Below are positions 11,231 through 23,301 of a stretch of DNA of 64,000 nt, piece by piece. Under the pieces are notes generated by a model that saw nothing but the letters and a program-made list of their open reading frames with translations, searched no databases and was not told the DNA's origin. The stretch is from Circinella umbellata (Eukaryota; Mucoromycota; Mucoromycetes; Mucorales; Lichtheimiaceae). Within the stretch, counting starts at the first letter, position 1. Each line of letters begins with the position of its first letter. The stretch covers positions 46,175 through 110,174 of the forward strand of contig JAIWNF010000095.1 of assembly GCA_025093555.1 (NCBI GenBank), given 5' to 3'. Both the position numbers and the translations under genes were made by a program.

Positions 11231-13865
11231 CACTCAAGTGTTTTGTGTCTATATATAGTGTAATAATTAATTTAACGTTACACAAAGGTAACCATAAAAA
11301 CTAGAGATCCTACGCTATCCAATGCACTATTTTGTGTAACCATAGGAGTATTAATTGAATTGTTATAGAGGATTAAAGTTAGTCAATATTTTTTATTATA
11401 GATTTTATATATGATTTTTTATCTTATTTCCTTATTTTTGCATTCTTTTATTATGATAATCATTAAAATGCCATTATATACTCTTATTCTACTTTTCTTT
11501 TTGCTATCGGATGGTGTATTTATATTGTATATTTATTCGGGTAAATATGTACCCACTCTTTATGATAATTAAAAGAGTATAATAAAAAGTAATAAGAAAA
11601 AACTTTTAATACTTTTCATATAATACTTTTACTTTCTTAAAGGATTATATAATAAATAATTGATAATAGATACCATCTGTATTTTTTAATAGTTATTTAA
11701 TAATAAGATAAGGTAAAAAAAAGAAATAAAAAAAGAAATAATAATAATTAAGAAAAAAGCACTAATTATTCTTCATAAATATAATCACTATCATCACTAT
11801 TATCCTCTTCTTCATTACTACTATTATCTAGTTCTGACTCTGATGTTATGTCATCAAAAGGTCGACGCTGAGGAATAATATGATTATCTTCTTCATCCTC
11901 TATTATATATAAATAAAAATCATTAATATTTTATACATATATAAGTTAAAATTAATATATTAATAATTACCTGAAGCAAGATGGCTAAAGTCTGTATATA
12001 AGGGTCCTCTTAAAGTTAAATTTTCTGAGGTAGAAGTATGAAATTCAACTTCCTTCAAAGTAAGTAATAAGCCTTCCCATAAATTATTATTATGCTTACG
12101 GCGCCAAATAAATTCAATCAACTTCCAAGGGGTCATTAACTTTGTTCTATGGCGTGCAGCAATATGTCTCTTAATAGCTGACCAAGTTCCTAAAAAAAGT
12201 AGAGATAGAAAGAAGTTAAAATATTGAATAAAAAAGAAATATTAATATTAAATTATAGAATAGTTAAATTAATTACCTTCAATTGTATTTGTATGGACTC
12301 CTTCATCAGTAATAAATTCAATTGAATGGTTAACAACTTCATGCACCCAGTTCATTCCTTCTTCATCAGGTAATCCATTATAAGCCCTCCACATATCAGA
12401 GTAGATCAAACTACCAGGTCTTATAAACTGACGAATGACTTCAGTTAATGTTTGAGCATCACGACGAGGAACAACAGCCAAAAAAGTCTTACGACTGTTA
12501 GTTCTTTCTACACCTCCTAAAACCCAAACACCTTCAACACGATGGCCACGATGGTTTTTTCTTTTACCAAACTTGCTTTCATCTATTTCAACAATAATTC
12601 GGTCTCCATTTTCATCATACCCACCTAAATAAAATAATATAAGTATTTTTCCTTTATAAAATTATATAATATTTTTAACTTTTTCTAGTAAAAAAATATA
12701 CCAATTTGAACATCATTATCTTGTAAACCTGCCTCAATTAAGAGATGAAAATCGCGAATAAGCCTTTGTACTGTTAAAGGATGAGATCGAGTTAAAGAAG
12801 TAATACTTTCATTACTAAATCGGTGAAGAATACCCCATAATGCTTGTAAAACTAAATGAAGAGGCATATTTCGACCAGCAAAGAAGGAACCAGACCGTAT
12901 AGTTTTACGTTGACGGCTTTTACGACTAGGAGTACAACCACAAGATAATGAAGGACATTGCCACATAAGCCCATCACGTGTAAAATGGTTTAAATTCATT
13001 CTAGTCCCATTTCGGCAAACCATTTCTTCATAAAAAAACCCTTCTTCAATAAGGTATTTATAAAAGTATTAGAATAAATATTTATTACTTTGTATATACT
13101 AACTAACTTATATAAAAATATATATATAAAAACTTACTGAAGTGTTCTGTCAAAACTAGTTGTTAATTCAATAACTTCAGCCATGCTTGGAAGGGTAGCA
13201 ATACCAGTAGGAGCCATTATAAAATCTATATAAAGAAAAAGATAAAAGGATAAAGATAAAAAAAAGAAAGCATAATTTATTCTCTCTTTATATATTTTTT
13301 GATTTATAGTATGGCATCATTTTTATCCAATCAAAATGTGTTATATATAGATGTTATGGTCCTGAGTCAGTATCCTGAGTCACTTTTATTTTTTTTTCGG
13401 AAATAAGTGTGGGAAAAAATATCATCTATATAATTAAAGTATTACTAATAAGTATTACTAATATAAGTTTTTGAAAATAATTATTAATACTATATATATT
13501 CTTTAGCTAAAGACTAATATAGTAATAATTTTATAATAGCTTACTATTTTTAGAATAGACTATTCTCAATATATTTATTAGTACATAAATTTAAGCTTAA
13601 TATAGTATTACTGATATAATGAGTTTTATATTAAAATTTGAAACTATTAAAATTTTAAAAAAAATAAAAAAAATAAAAAAAATAAAAAAATTGAAAACAT
13701 TTTTTAAAATTTATTTTGCTTATATCTTCTGTTCTAAAAACGCTATGGGCTCCCACAAACATGCATTAAAATGCCTCACATCTCAGGTATTTACATATAA
13801 CATTTCATGGTTACACCATAAAATCTGACAAAATTACAGCATAAAAACACTTGAGTGTATAAAGT
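11223..13865 (-). mobile_element. Probable ISXO2/Merlin-like DNA transposon
   Basis: A 22-bp perfect inverted repeat whose core is CACTCAAGTGTTTT bounds 11,223 and 13,865 and encloses a complete minus-strand transposase gene. The flanks (TAAAAGCT left, ATAAGTGCT right) are similar but not identical, so I cannot confirm the 8-9 bp duplication expected of Merlin elements. The repeat may belong to a different or nested element. Confidence 0.5.
11766..13217 (-). CDS. ISXO2-like (IS1595/Merlin) DDE transposase, five exons
   Basis: Exons by eye: 13217-13138, ~13046-12702, 12624-12277, 12189-11971, 11899-11766. Exon 2 holds a Cys cluster (WQCPSLSCGCTPS) like the zinc ribbon of ISXO2-family proteins. 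Exon 3 holds IVEIDESKFGKRKNHRGHRV (first Asp), GVWVLGGVER and YSDMWRAY (second Asp), and ends VHTNTIEG; exon 4 continues TWSAIKRHIAARHRTK. This is the usual ISXO2-like core. The C-terminus is an acidic Glu/Asp/Ser tail. It would cut and join its element ends in the nucleus. One problem: exon 2 joins exon 1 in frame only if a run of seven T (~13,035) is really six, so this is either a frameshift or a homopolymer error. Otherwise I see no stop. Confidence 0.8.
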
Positions 13866-13908
13866 ATAAGTGCTCCGTTGTTACCTTACACAAAATAAAT
13901 ATTAAGCT

Positions 13909-14235
13909 ATGCAATATTCATTGAGCATTGTAATACTTCATTACTCTTTTTTGCTATTTAGTTTTTTTTTTCTTTTTTTTCGCAAAATGCAGACAGCTTC
14001 CGAAATTTATTATGGGATCAAAATAAATTTTTGTAACCAGTGTTTTCAAATGAGTACGCGACCAGAGAAATACATTCACCAAAAAGAAAGTGCCGAAGAT
14101 CGTCATAAGCGTGATTATAGCACAGAACTTTTTGAAGAATGGATTGCGAGTCAAGGCAATGAGGATATGATGGATCTTGATGACAATGGTAGAGATTTAT
14201 TTTTTATTATAATATTAAGATATCATCTTAACTGA
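13909..14235 (+). CDS. Short frame with a C2H2-like motif, possible 5' transposase exon
   Basis: The readable part starts at MQTASEIYYG (13,987). It has CNQCFQMSTRPEKYIH (C-X2-C-X11-H), a charged stretch, and ends in acidic residues before a possible GT donor near 14,189. The tnp2 genes here also begin with a Cys-pair N-terminus, so this may be the first exon of a similar transposase whose remainder is lost. No downstream exon is seen before the hAT-like element at 14,385. Confidence 0.35.
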   Translation: MQYSLSIVILHYSFLLFSFFFLFFRKMQTASEIYYGIKINFCNQCFQMSTRPEKYIHQKESAEDRHKRDYSTELFEEWIASQGNEDMMDLDDNGRDLFFIIILRYHLN

Positions 14236-14384
14236 GAGTAAAGTTCGTAGTCGATATACACAGCTACACCTGGTAAAAATTAGCTCATTTACCCAAAAAC
14301 AAAAATAACGAGTACCGTTTTTATTATTGGAAGTTCTTTTAAAAAATTATAAATGGTAAGTTATATGAATGATAATGTTATTTT

Positions 14385-16235
14385 TAGCTTTCTTCATCTC
14401 ATCCGACATCCGCTCATCCGATCCGTATCCACATCCTCAAGTTCGGATGCAGATGGGTCTTTACGGATGCGGATGGGTGTATCATCCAATCCGATGATGC
14501 AACCATCCGAAAGATTCAAAGTGGTGATGGGTGTTTTTTTCAATGAAGTTGTTTATAGGTGTTTATAAAAAAAACATAAGAATATTGGATTGAAAAAGTA
14601 TGCCGCATTTTTAATGTAAGTGTAGTAAGTCAATAAATGTGACAAATATTATTTTATCAACTCGAAGATTCATCAAACTTTTTAGATCTAAGCTTTTTGA
14701 AATGATCTAATCCCAGAGATGTTGAAATGTTATTACTTGTCCCTATTCATTATATTTCTTATAACATATTATTCCTCAAATTATTCATGTCACAACATTT
14801 CCTATATTATTTCATAATAATACTAATATTTGTCCCTTTCCAAAACAAAGAATAGCAAATAAAAAAAAATAACCATTCGTTGAAGAAGACATCTAGAATA
14901 GTTTATTTGATATTTGTATTACCATAGTGATATATATAATATAATTATAAACCCCAATACTCTCTCTATTTTGTACAGTCCAAATGTTCATCATCCAAAT
15001 ATTCATCATCCAAATCCAAGTATATAAACCGTAATATCAACCCATATCCGCAGCACTTTTTTTTTCAATGATTATTTGCTTAAGTTATAAAATCTACTCA
15101 AAGAAAAATAAAATAAAATACTACCACCATTAGTAAGCAAATATATTATAGTAATATAATTCGGAGAAAGGGTATGCGTAAAAAGAAAGAGTAGTACCAC
15201 TTACCAATCGTCAAGCACAATCTCCAGTTATATAAAAGCAATTATGTCAAAGATAGGGATATATAAAAAAGAAGGAGCTTTGATAATAAAATTGAGTAAT
15301 GCTAGTTGCTTTGTAGGGTTATCAAGGTGTATATTAGATAGTTTTATTGACCAAGATTAAATAAAATATTTGTTAAAATCCATTGGTAAATAAAGTAGAT
15401 TGTTGTAAAAAATATATTTGTCTATAAACTCGATCCACAATAGTTAGTAGAGCAAAGATGTAATATTGTAATCGTTAAACTAATAGATGCTTATTGGCGT
15501 TATTGAACATGTCCGTTCGTGTGTAAAATAGATACGATAATGAGTGATTAAAATAATATAATAAAAAAAAGACTACCAAACTTAGTTGTTTCATTTGGAA
15601 TCATTATTTTCCATTATTAAAAAAGATGACTGTATTAAATGGAGTAAGGAAGATTTGATTGAAGAAGCTTAGTTTTCTCTTTTTTTTTTGGCTGTCACAC
15701 ATAATTTTTACATACACACACACCTTATATACTCACGCGCACTTTATTCTTTCCCTATTTTTTATATTTCTCTTCAGAAAAAGCTTTCATCTACTATATT
15801 ATCTTATACATTACAGATTTATTTATTTTATTTTTATATTTATAATAAAAATTACCATTTACTTTTCTACAATTGCCATTGTTTATTGAAATATGCTTCT
15901 ATTTTGTTTCTTTGTACCAGTTTAAAGTACAATATTTATTCTGAACCAATCTAAACCAAACGCGCTATATTATACTTATATACAAAAAGACAAATTAACC
16001 ATGATAACAATTTTTACAATATCCAATACCTTTTTCTTAGATTCCAAATCAAAAATTACTATAGATTATTTCACTCTTTTCTTTGATTCACCACAATACG
16101 ACGATTCTTCCTACTTTGACTGTATTTCTGCCAAAAAAAATATACATACACACTTCATCTACCCATCTGATCCACATCCAATGCGGATGCAGATAGCCCT
16201 ATTATCCAATCCAATCTGATCCGTGAAGAACACTA
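14385..16235. mobile_element. Second non-autonomous hAT-like element with subterminal repeats
   Basis: Ends are TAGCTTTCTTCA and the inverted TGAAGAACACTA. Perfect 8-bp duplications GTTATTTT lie at 14,377-14,384 and 16,236-16,243. Inside the ends are clusters of CATCCGATCC / GGATGCGGATGG words (14,395-14,515) and the inverted counterpart (16,160-16,222). It has the same design as the element at 9,046 with a related end, but a different subterminal word. The 1.6-kb interior is AT-rich with no believable coding frame. Confidence 0.85.
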
Positions 16236-16243
16236 GTTATTTT

Positions 16244-18008
16244 ATTCGTTATGCAGAGAAAACAACGTCGCAGTACATACGGTGATGACACAACGCCATA
16301 ATAACGTAAAAAGATTCTTCTTGTCCCAATTTGGCTAACCTAATATGAATGGCCTAATTTGGTCATTATTTTTTATTCTTCTTTTTTCAGCAACTTTCTT
16401 TTTACTCTACTCCTCTTTACTCTAACAAAATGACACAATGTAAATTTCACTCCATCTTTAAAATAATCTATTATTATCATCTTTGACTATAACACCAGTA
16501 CTGATTCCCTCTTTTTTAATCTTATACATAGATGCTCTTGTACGGTAATGGAGTTTATATGTGGGTTCTTATGTTTAACACGGGTAGTTGTAATGTTCTT
16601 TTTTTGGCCAGATTACGCGTACTTTTTTACTCATATCTTGCCCTGAATTTAATCTTTAATCTTTTTATTCATTAACCACATCCTTGTTTTTATCCGACTC
16701 TTATACTCTTGCTTACTTGATGATATCTATATGTTTTATGCTTACTGCAGGTAGTAACTACTCTTTTTTTTCTTTTTTTTTGTGTGTACTTGTATGCCCT
16801 ATCTCCGTGTATTCCCTTCAGTAATGGTTCACAAGCCCTAACATATCTGCTTTTTTATCTGCCATTTTTTTATTTTGTCTATTCCCATTTACTATATCTA
16901 CTTTTGCTTGAAACAAAGCTATACGCGCGTTTCGTACTTTGACACAGGTACCAGTAACTCTTTTTTTACTTGCTTACATGACCCTTTTACATCAACTTGG
17001 ATATTCTTACTCATCAATCATATCCACTGATTCATAGAATAGTCTCTTAAGGTACACCCATGCCAGCTATTAACTAAGTCTTCGTCACTTTTTACCAAGG
17101 TCGATCTTCACCCATCCCATTGTTTCTTTTTTTTTTGCTTCTTTAAGAACGCAATTCAATGTATGATCTTTCTTTTTTATGTTTCGCTTTAAAAATATAC
17201 CCTTGCAAATGTTACAGTAAAATTTGGAATGTGGTAGTTTCAGCATCGACATATGGATATAAAGAGATGTGTTTAAAAGAGGTCAAATTGAGAGCATTCA
17301 TGTAAGGCGCAGCATTTTAAATTATTTTCAACTCAGCAATAGTATTTTTCCTAAAGATTATTCGGGTTTCCATGGAGACATATTTTTTTTTACTGTTTTA
17401 TACTTTATGTATTATAAACTAAATAAATTCAAATTAAAAAACACTAATTGAGCATGTTGCCACAAAAGAGAAGCATTTGGAATAAATTTTAAGTAAAATT
17501 ATTTTAAGTTTATATATTTTTAGAAATATTTTAATGATTTTGAGTATAGATCATTAATAAGAAATTTATAAATATTTTATATTTGAAACTTTTATCTATT
17601 AAAACATGTATTTCGAATTTTACAAAGACAAAAAATTTAATTTTTTTATTGAAATTCGAGAACATTTCTCTAAGAGAAATAACCATAAAGAGTCGCAGTG
17701 CAAGTTATAAGAAACTTACACTTTTTAAACTACTAATTATATAGAAAAAAATAAATATAAAGTAAGTTGGATCATTTCTCATTGGTAACTTGGGAGGATG
17801 TTGAAAAAGAAAAAGTGCATCGCGTAGCTATAAAGGCAAAAAAAAGAGCTTTCGAATTGTCAAGCAGTGGTATCAGGTGCAAACAAGCAAGAAATTAAGC
17901 AAAAAAGCATAGCTACATATATTTTTTACCATGTGCTTATGACCCATAATTTAGTAGATAGTTCATTATTATTTTTATTTCTGCTATATATATGTTTTAA
18001 ATATCTGT
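16244..18008. other. Pyrimidine-rich spacer, no gene recognised
   Basis: T/C-rich DNA with a loosely repeated ~190-bp pattern containing CAGGTA-GTAACT followed by a T tract (near 16,747 and 16,945). No coding, tRNA or terminal-repeat signal found. Confidence 0.5.
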
Positions 18009-18678
18009 CACCACGGCTAAAATGAGTAGTAGAAATGAATGGATTTCCATGAATCTGCATGATCACTATTGACATGAAATTCTATGAAATGTGTCAGTTC
18101 ATGGAGATCCATAGATCTATGCAAAGTCATAGATATTCAGTTATATCCATTACCTATTTATAAGCAGATTCATTCCTAGTTTCTAAATGATATATATTTT
18201 ACTTTATGGGCATATACATTATACTGCAGATATAACATGGTTGAGACCACTTCTACTATATTATGATAGGCACTTTGAATAACAAAATTTTCTTTTTGTG
18301 GGTCATTAACTATGTGAAATAATGAGAAAAGTAGTAAAAGAAGTGCGTGGGAATACTACTTCTCGTCAAACGGTCATGGGTTCACGAAGTATAAGTATGC
18401 AATTTCATAGATTATCACTCATATTCACAAAGCATGCATTTTCATTCATATTCATAGGTATTTTTTCATAGATATTTGTTCAGTTTTATGCAAATTCATA
18501 TATCATTCAGCACCTAATACATCGATATTTGCTGGTTCTCAAACGGTCTCTCTACTGATTGATTGCACGGTCAGTTAACCAGAAAAACAATTCAGCTCAG
18601 CTATCTTGACTGCTTTTTTCTCTTTTTGGCTTCCCGCCACCCGGTACCTTATTTTCTTAATCCTGGTGCAGCTTAATA
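18009..18678. repeat. Left terminal region of the KDZ element
   Basis: The outer ~500 bp carries many degenerate ATTCATAG / CCATGAAT words in both orientations. The inner 165 bp matches the right end, inverted, with two substitutions that I can see. Such subterminal words are likely transposase recognition sites. Confidence 0.75.
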
Positions 18679-18743
18679 TTTTTGTTTATTTTCTTTTTCA
18701 CCTTTCTAACATAACCACTTTGTCCGAAATCGAAGTTAGACTA

Positions 18744-18842
18744 ATGCGTTTGCTTGACCATGAGCCCAAGGAAGAGTCGCGCGTTGTGCTTGAAGGTTGG
18801 GTATTTCAACTCGAAAAAGGCAAAATTGAACACCAACAACAA

Positions 18843-18890
<48 letters not shown>

Positions 18891-19857
18891 TAACAGCAAC
18901 AGCAGCTATCAGGTAAGGAACTTGCTGGCAATCTTGTTGATGAGGCGAAGGAAGACCTTGCCAAGAAAAAGCTAGCCATTGCAAACGCATGTGGGCTAGC
19001 ACTTGGTCAAGTTGAGGAGCTGTTTGGTGCCAAGCCTGTAAAGCTGTTTACTTGCGCAAAATCTCGCAATGTTTGGACGCAATATGCTTCAGAAAAGCGA
19101 AAGGAATTGACAGGTAAAATTGATTAGTATTTTCAGGCGATCAAAAAATGACAATGTGTACTTATATTTTGGAATCAAGAAAAATATCGGTCAATCCATA
19201 ATATAGCCTCTGACCAACAAATTGACAAGGCTGGGACCAAGGCAATAAACAAGATGCTTTCCAAAGAATACAGGAAAGCGGATCCCGAAGATTTAAAGAG
19301 GGTACAGCGTGAAGCAAATGACTTCAACTCTGAACATGGATATGTAGTGACCACAAACAACATGTCCATGCAGCAGAAGTTATGGGTATCCGATGAGGTA
19401 ATTGAAGTTTTGCGGAAGAATATCCTCCAACTTCAGGATCTGACAGGTCTGGAGTGTGTGGTGTTATTTGGAACATGTGAATTCCGCCACAAATGGAGAA
19501 AAATGCGACTAGTTGGAACACGTAAGTTTTTTTTTGTATAAAAAAATCTTCTATGAAAAAAACATCCATTAACAATACAAGCAGATTTATGGGTTTTTTT
19601 TTGTTATAAGCTTTGGGGACGCAGTTTGTTGACAAAATGAACAGCAAGAACAACGCAAGAGGAAGCTTCTTTGCATTGCAAGAAAAGTTTGATATGTTCT
19701 GCAAGTCAAGCGAAATATTTAACAGCAACACACCAGGCTATATAGAAGAATCAAATGCTGCAAAAAGATCCCGTATGTATATCTATATGTGTATCATTGT
19801 GTGAGTAGGGTATATCGCGATACTAATACATTATCTATGTACATAGGTACATCTTAA
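18744..19857 (+). pseudogene. KDZ-internal gene of unknown function, polyglutamine with a stop
   Basis: An ATG at 18,744 opens MRLLDHEPKEESRVVLEGWV. A polyglutamine run follows (18,833-18,904) with one TAA (18,891) where CAA is expected, then a helical Lys/Glu segment to ~19,111. Introns follow before 19,181, after 19,519 and after 19,772; the last short exon ends at 19,857. Middle segments NVWTQYASEKRKEL and SKEYRKADPEDLKRVQREAN are vaguely like an HMG box, but I do not recognise the family. Without the TAA it would be about 330 residues. It sits just inside the left KDZ terminus and faces the transposase, so an accessory role in transposition is a guess. The TAA could be decay or a sequence error. 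Confidence 0.55.
18833..18904 (+). repeat. CAG/CAA trinucleotide repeat
   Basis: About 24 consecutive CAA/CAG codons, mostly alternating CAG-CAA, encode polyglutamine in the gene above. One TAA interrupts it. Confidence 0.9.
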
Positions 19858-21019
19858 TAATCAGTGACATTGAATGCCACGGTAGCTGTTGCAGCTTTTT
19901 TTTTGTTTCCCTTCCATTTGTTTCTTTCTTTAAGAAGAAAACTTCACCATCCATTTCATAGATTTTTTATATATTTAAAAGAAAAGTATGACTGATATAT
20001 ACTATTGGTTCGCATATTTATTACGTGCTATATCTTTCATTTGACATCTATTAAAGATAGATATTTCAGGGCTCAATAGGCATGTCTATATGCGTAATAT
20101 GCATGGATAGGTAGAGTATAAGGAATCTTTAATTTGTATCACTTGCTGGATATTGAATGGCGACATTATAATAACAATGATTATTATGCCATTTTATATG
20201 GTAGAAGAATAGGAATTGGTTAATCTTGGTAAGGTAACGTAGAACAAGCAATAATATATAATATGTATTTGATAGCATTGGCAAATAGAGGTTGGAGAGA
20301 TAAAAAAATAGGTACGTAGCACTTAATTGGGGTTACCATTCTTAGGATAAATCAAGCATATTCTAGTGCTAAACACATACAGGTATATTCAGTGCATGAT
20401 AATTATAAGAAAAGGAGAAAAGCAGCATGTATTATTTGATGTTGATATAGATATGTAAATGATGGATTAAATAAAGGTTTACTAGTACTATACTATCAAA
20501 TACGATCTAGAATTTCTTATATGTATAACTTATAATTATTAGAACTAATTAAATAAAAGGACCCACATATCGATATAAATCCAAATCTATTTATCAAAAA
20601 CATTTGAAGCCAGGTTTTATACAAAATGCAACTTCTGTTTTGTACTTTACTATAACAGCCCCATTTATTATGTATAATATGTAGTTGATTTTTTCAATCG
20701 AAGTAGTTATTATTATTGATTATGTTTATAAAACAAATTAAAATCAGCTAGTTATGATATAAGTCTAAATAAAATTATAAAAGGCCTTGTGATAATTAAT
20801 TAATATTGATAAGGATAAAAGAACAATTTTCTGTTATACTACAACTACTCTATATATTTCTTGTTTCTCTACTCAACGTGGATACGTAGGTGCAATTGTA
20901 TTTTATAAGTTAATTTTCTAGCATCACAATAAGTATTCCCATTTTCAACAATAGTACGTAGTGTTTCATCCCGTTGGATAATACATCAAAATCTTGTTCC
21001 TGGTTTAAACGAGAGGCTG
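19858..21019. other. AT-rich interior of the KDZ element, no gene seen
   Basis: No long frame and no splice-linked coding pattern. It runs into the first satellite unit. Confidence 0.5.
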
Positions 21020-23060
21020 ACTTCTTTTTGATGAATTGATATTTTCGAATGTTATTTGTAATGAAAATAATATATAGAATTGAAATATTACTATTCATTT
21101 CGGTGACGTAGATCGATCCTCGTGACGGATTTGATAATGGAGCCGACTTTGTTTTTATGTTTTGCATAAGTATCTCTCTTTTTTTAAAAAAAATCCTTCT
21201 TTTTTAATGGATTGATTTATTGTTGCTGCTTTTATGTTTTCTAATGTTATTTGTAATGAAAATAACATGGAATTGAAGTATCACTATCATTTCGGTGACG
21301 TGGATCGATCCTCGTGACGGATTTAATAGTGGATCGACTTTCCTTATATTTTTTGTACGTGTATCTCCCTTTTTTTTAAATAATTATCCTCTTCTTTCAA
21401 TAAAATAGACAATGGATCAATTTCTTCCTGATGAATTAATGATTTCGAATGTTATTTGTAATGAAAATAATATAGAATTGAAATATCACTATCGTTTCGG
21501 TGACGTGGATCGATCCTCGTGACGGATGTAATAGTGGATCGACTTTACTTTTATTTTTTGTACATGTATCTCCCTTCTTTTAAATAATTATCCTTTTCCT
21601 TCAATAAAATAGACAATGAATCAATTTCTTCTTGATGAATTAATGACATCGAATGTTATTTGTAATGAAAATAATATAGAATCGAAATATTACTATTCAT
21701 TTCGGTGACGTGGATCGATCCTCGTGACGGATTTGATGGTGGATCGACTTTACTTTTATTTTTTGTACGTGTATCTCCCTTTTTTTTAAATAATTATCCT
21801 CTTCTTTCAATAAAATAGACAATGGATCAATTTCTTCCTGATGAATTAATGATTTCGAATGTTATTTGTAATGAAAATAATATAGAATCGAAATATTACT
21901 ATTCATTTCGGTGACATGGATCGATCCTCGTGACGGATTTGATGGTGGATCGACTTTACTTTTATTTTTTGTACATATATCTCCCTTCTTTTAAATAATT
22001 ATCCTTTTCCTTCAATAAAATAGACAATGAATCAATTTCTTCTTGATGAATTAATGACATCGAATGTTATTTGTAATGAAAATAATATAGAATCGAAATA
22101 TTACTATTCATTTCGGTGACGTGGATCGATCCTCGTGACGGATTTGATGGTGGATCGACTTTACTTTTATTTTTTGTACGTGTATCTCCCTTTTTTTAAA
22201 TAATTATCCTTTTCCTTCAATAAAATAGACAGTGGATCAATTTCTTCTGTTATTTGTAATGAAAATAATATAGAATCGAAATATTACTATTCATTTCGGT
22301 GACGTAGATTGATCCTCGTGACGGATTTGATAATGGAGCCGACTTTGTTTTTATGTTTTGCATAAGTATCTCTCTTTTTTTAAAAAAAAATCCTTCTTTT
22401 TTAATGGATTGATTTATTGTTGCTGCTTTTATGTTTTCGAATGTTATTTGTAATGAAAATAACATGGAATTGAAGTATCACTATCATTTCGGTGACGTGG
22501 ATCGATCCTCGTGACGGATTTAATAGTGGATCGACTTTCCTTATATTTTTTGTATGTGTATCTCCCTTTTTTTTAAATAATTATCCTCTTCTTTCAATAA
22601 AATAGACAATGGATCAATTTCTTCCTGATGAATTAATGATTTCGAATGTTATTTGTAATGAAAATAATATAGAATTGAAATATCACTATCGTTTCGGTGA
22701 CGTGGATCGATCCTCGTGACGGATGTAATAGTGGATCGACTTTACTTTTATTTTTTGTACGTGTATCTCCCTTCTTTCAAATAATTATCCTTTTCCTTCA
22801 ATAAAATAGACAATGAATCAATTTCTTCTTGATGAATTAATGACATCGAATGTTATTTGTAATGAAAATAATGTAGAATTGAAATATCACTATCATTTCG
22901 GTGACGTGGATCGATCCTCGTGACGGATGTAATAATGGAGCGACTTTGTTTTTATGTTTTGCATAAGTATCTCTCTTTTTTTAAAAAAAAAATCCTTCTC
23001 TTTCAATGGATTAATTTATTGTTGCTGCTTTTATGTTTTCGAATGTTATTTATGGCTATA
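21020..23060 (+). repeat. Satellite array A: ten ~205-bp units
   Basis: The core GATCGATCCTCGTGACGG occurs ten times (near 21,113, 21,303, 21,509, 21,714, 21,920, 22,125, 22,310, 22,501, 22,706 and 22,910), spaced about 185-208 bp. Units 1-4 resemble units 7-10: units 1, 7 and 10 share a TTTTTATGTTTTGCATAAG variant, suggesting a higher-order period near 1.2 kb. The units do not code. The same satellite appears inverted at 26,485-27,745. Confidence 0.9.
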
Positions 23061-23301
23061 AGAATATTGGATGAGATCATCATTACTGTTACATCAAGGT
23101 CAAAAATGGACCACTGTAACTGGCCTCTTGTCAAATTCTTTTATTAGGAGTGTTAGACGATGAGAATGAATAAAGTTATAGCATCAATACCTGTAATTCT
23201 TTTTATTCACTATTTGTAAGGCATACAACTCGTTTTTATGCAGATAAAAATAAAACTTTTGCTGGTTCACATGTAGAAAAAAAGTTGAAACAAATATTTT
23301 T

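Noticed and set aside
15659..15954. Phe/Ile-rich frames in the second hAT-like element
   Set aside because: T-rich low-complexity DNA; no start context, no splice links and no conserved pattern.
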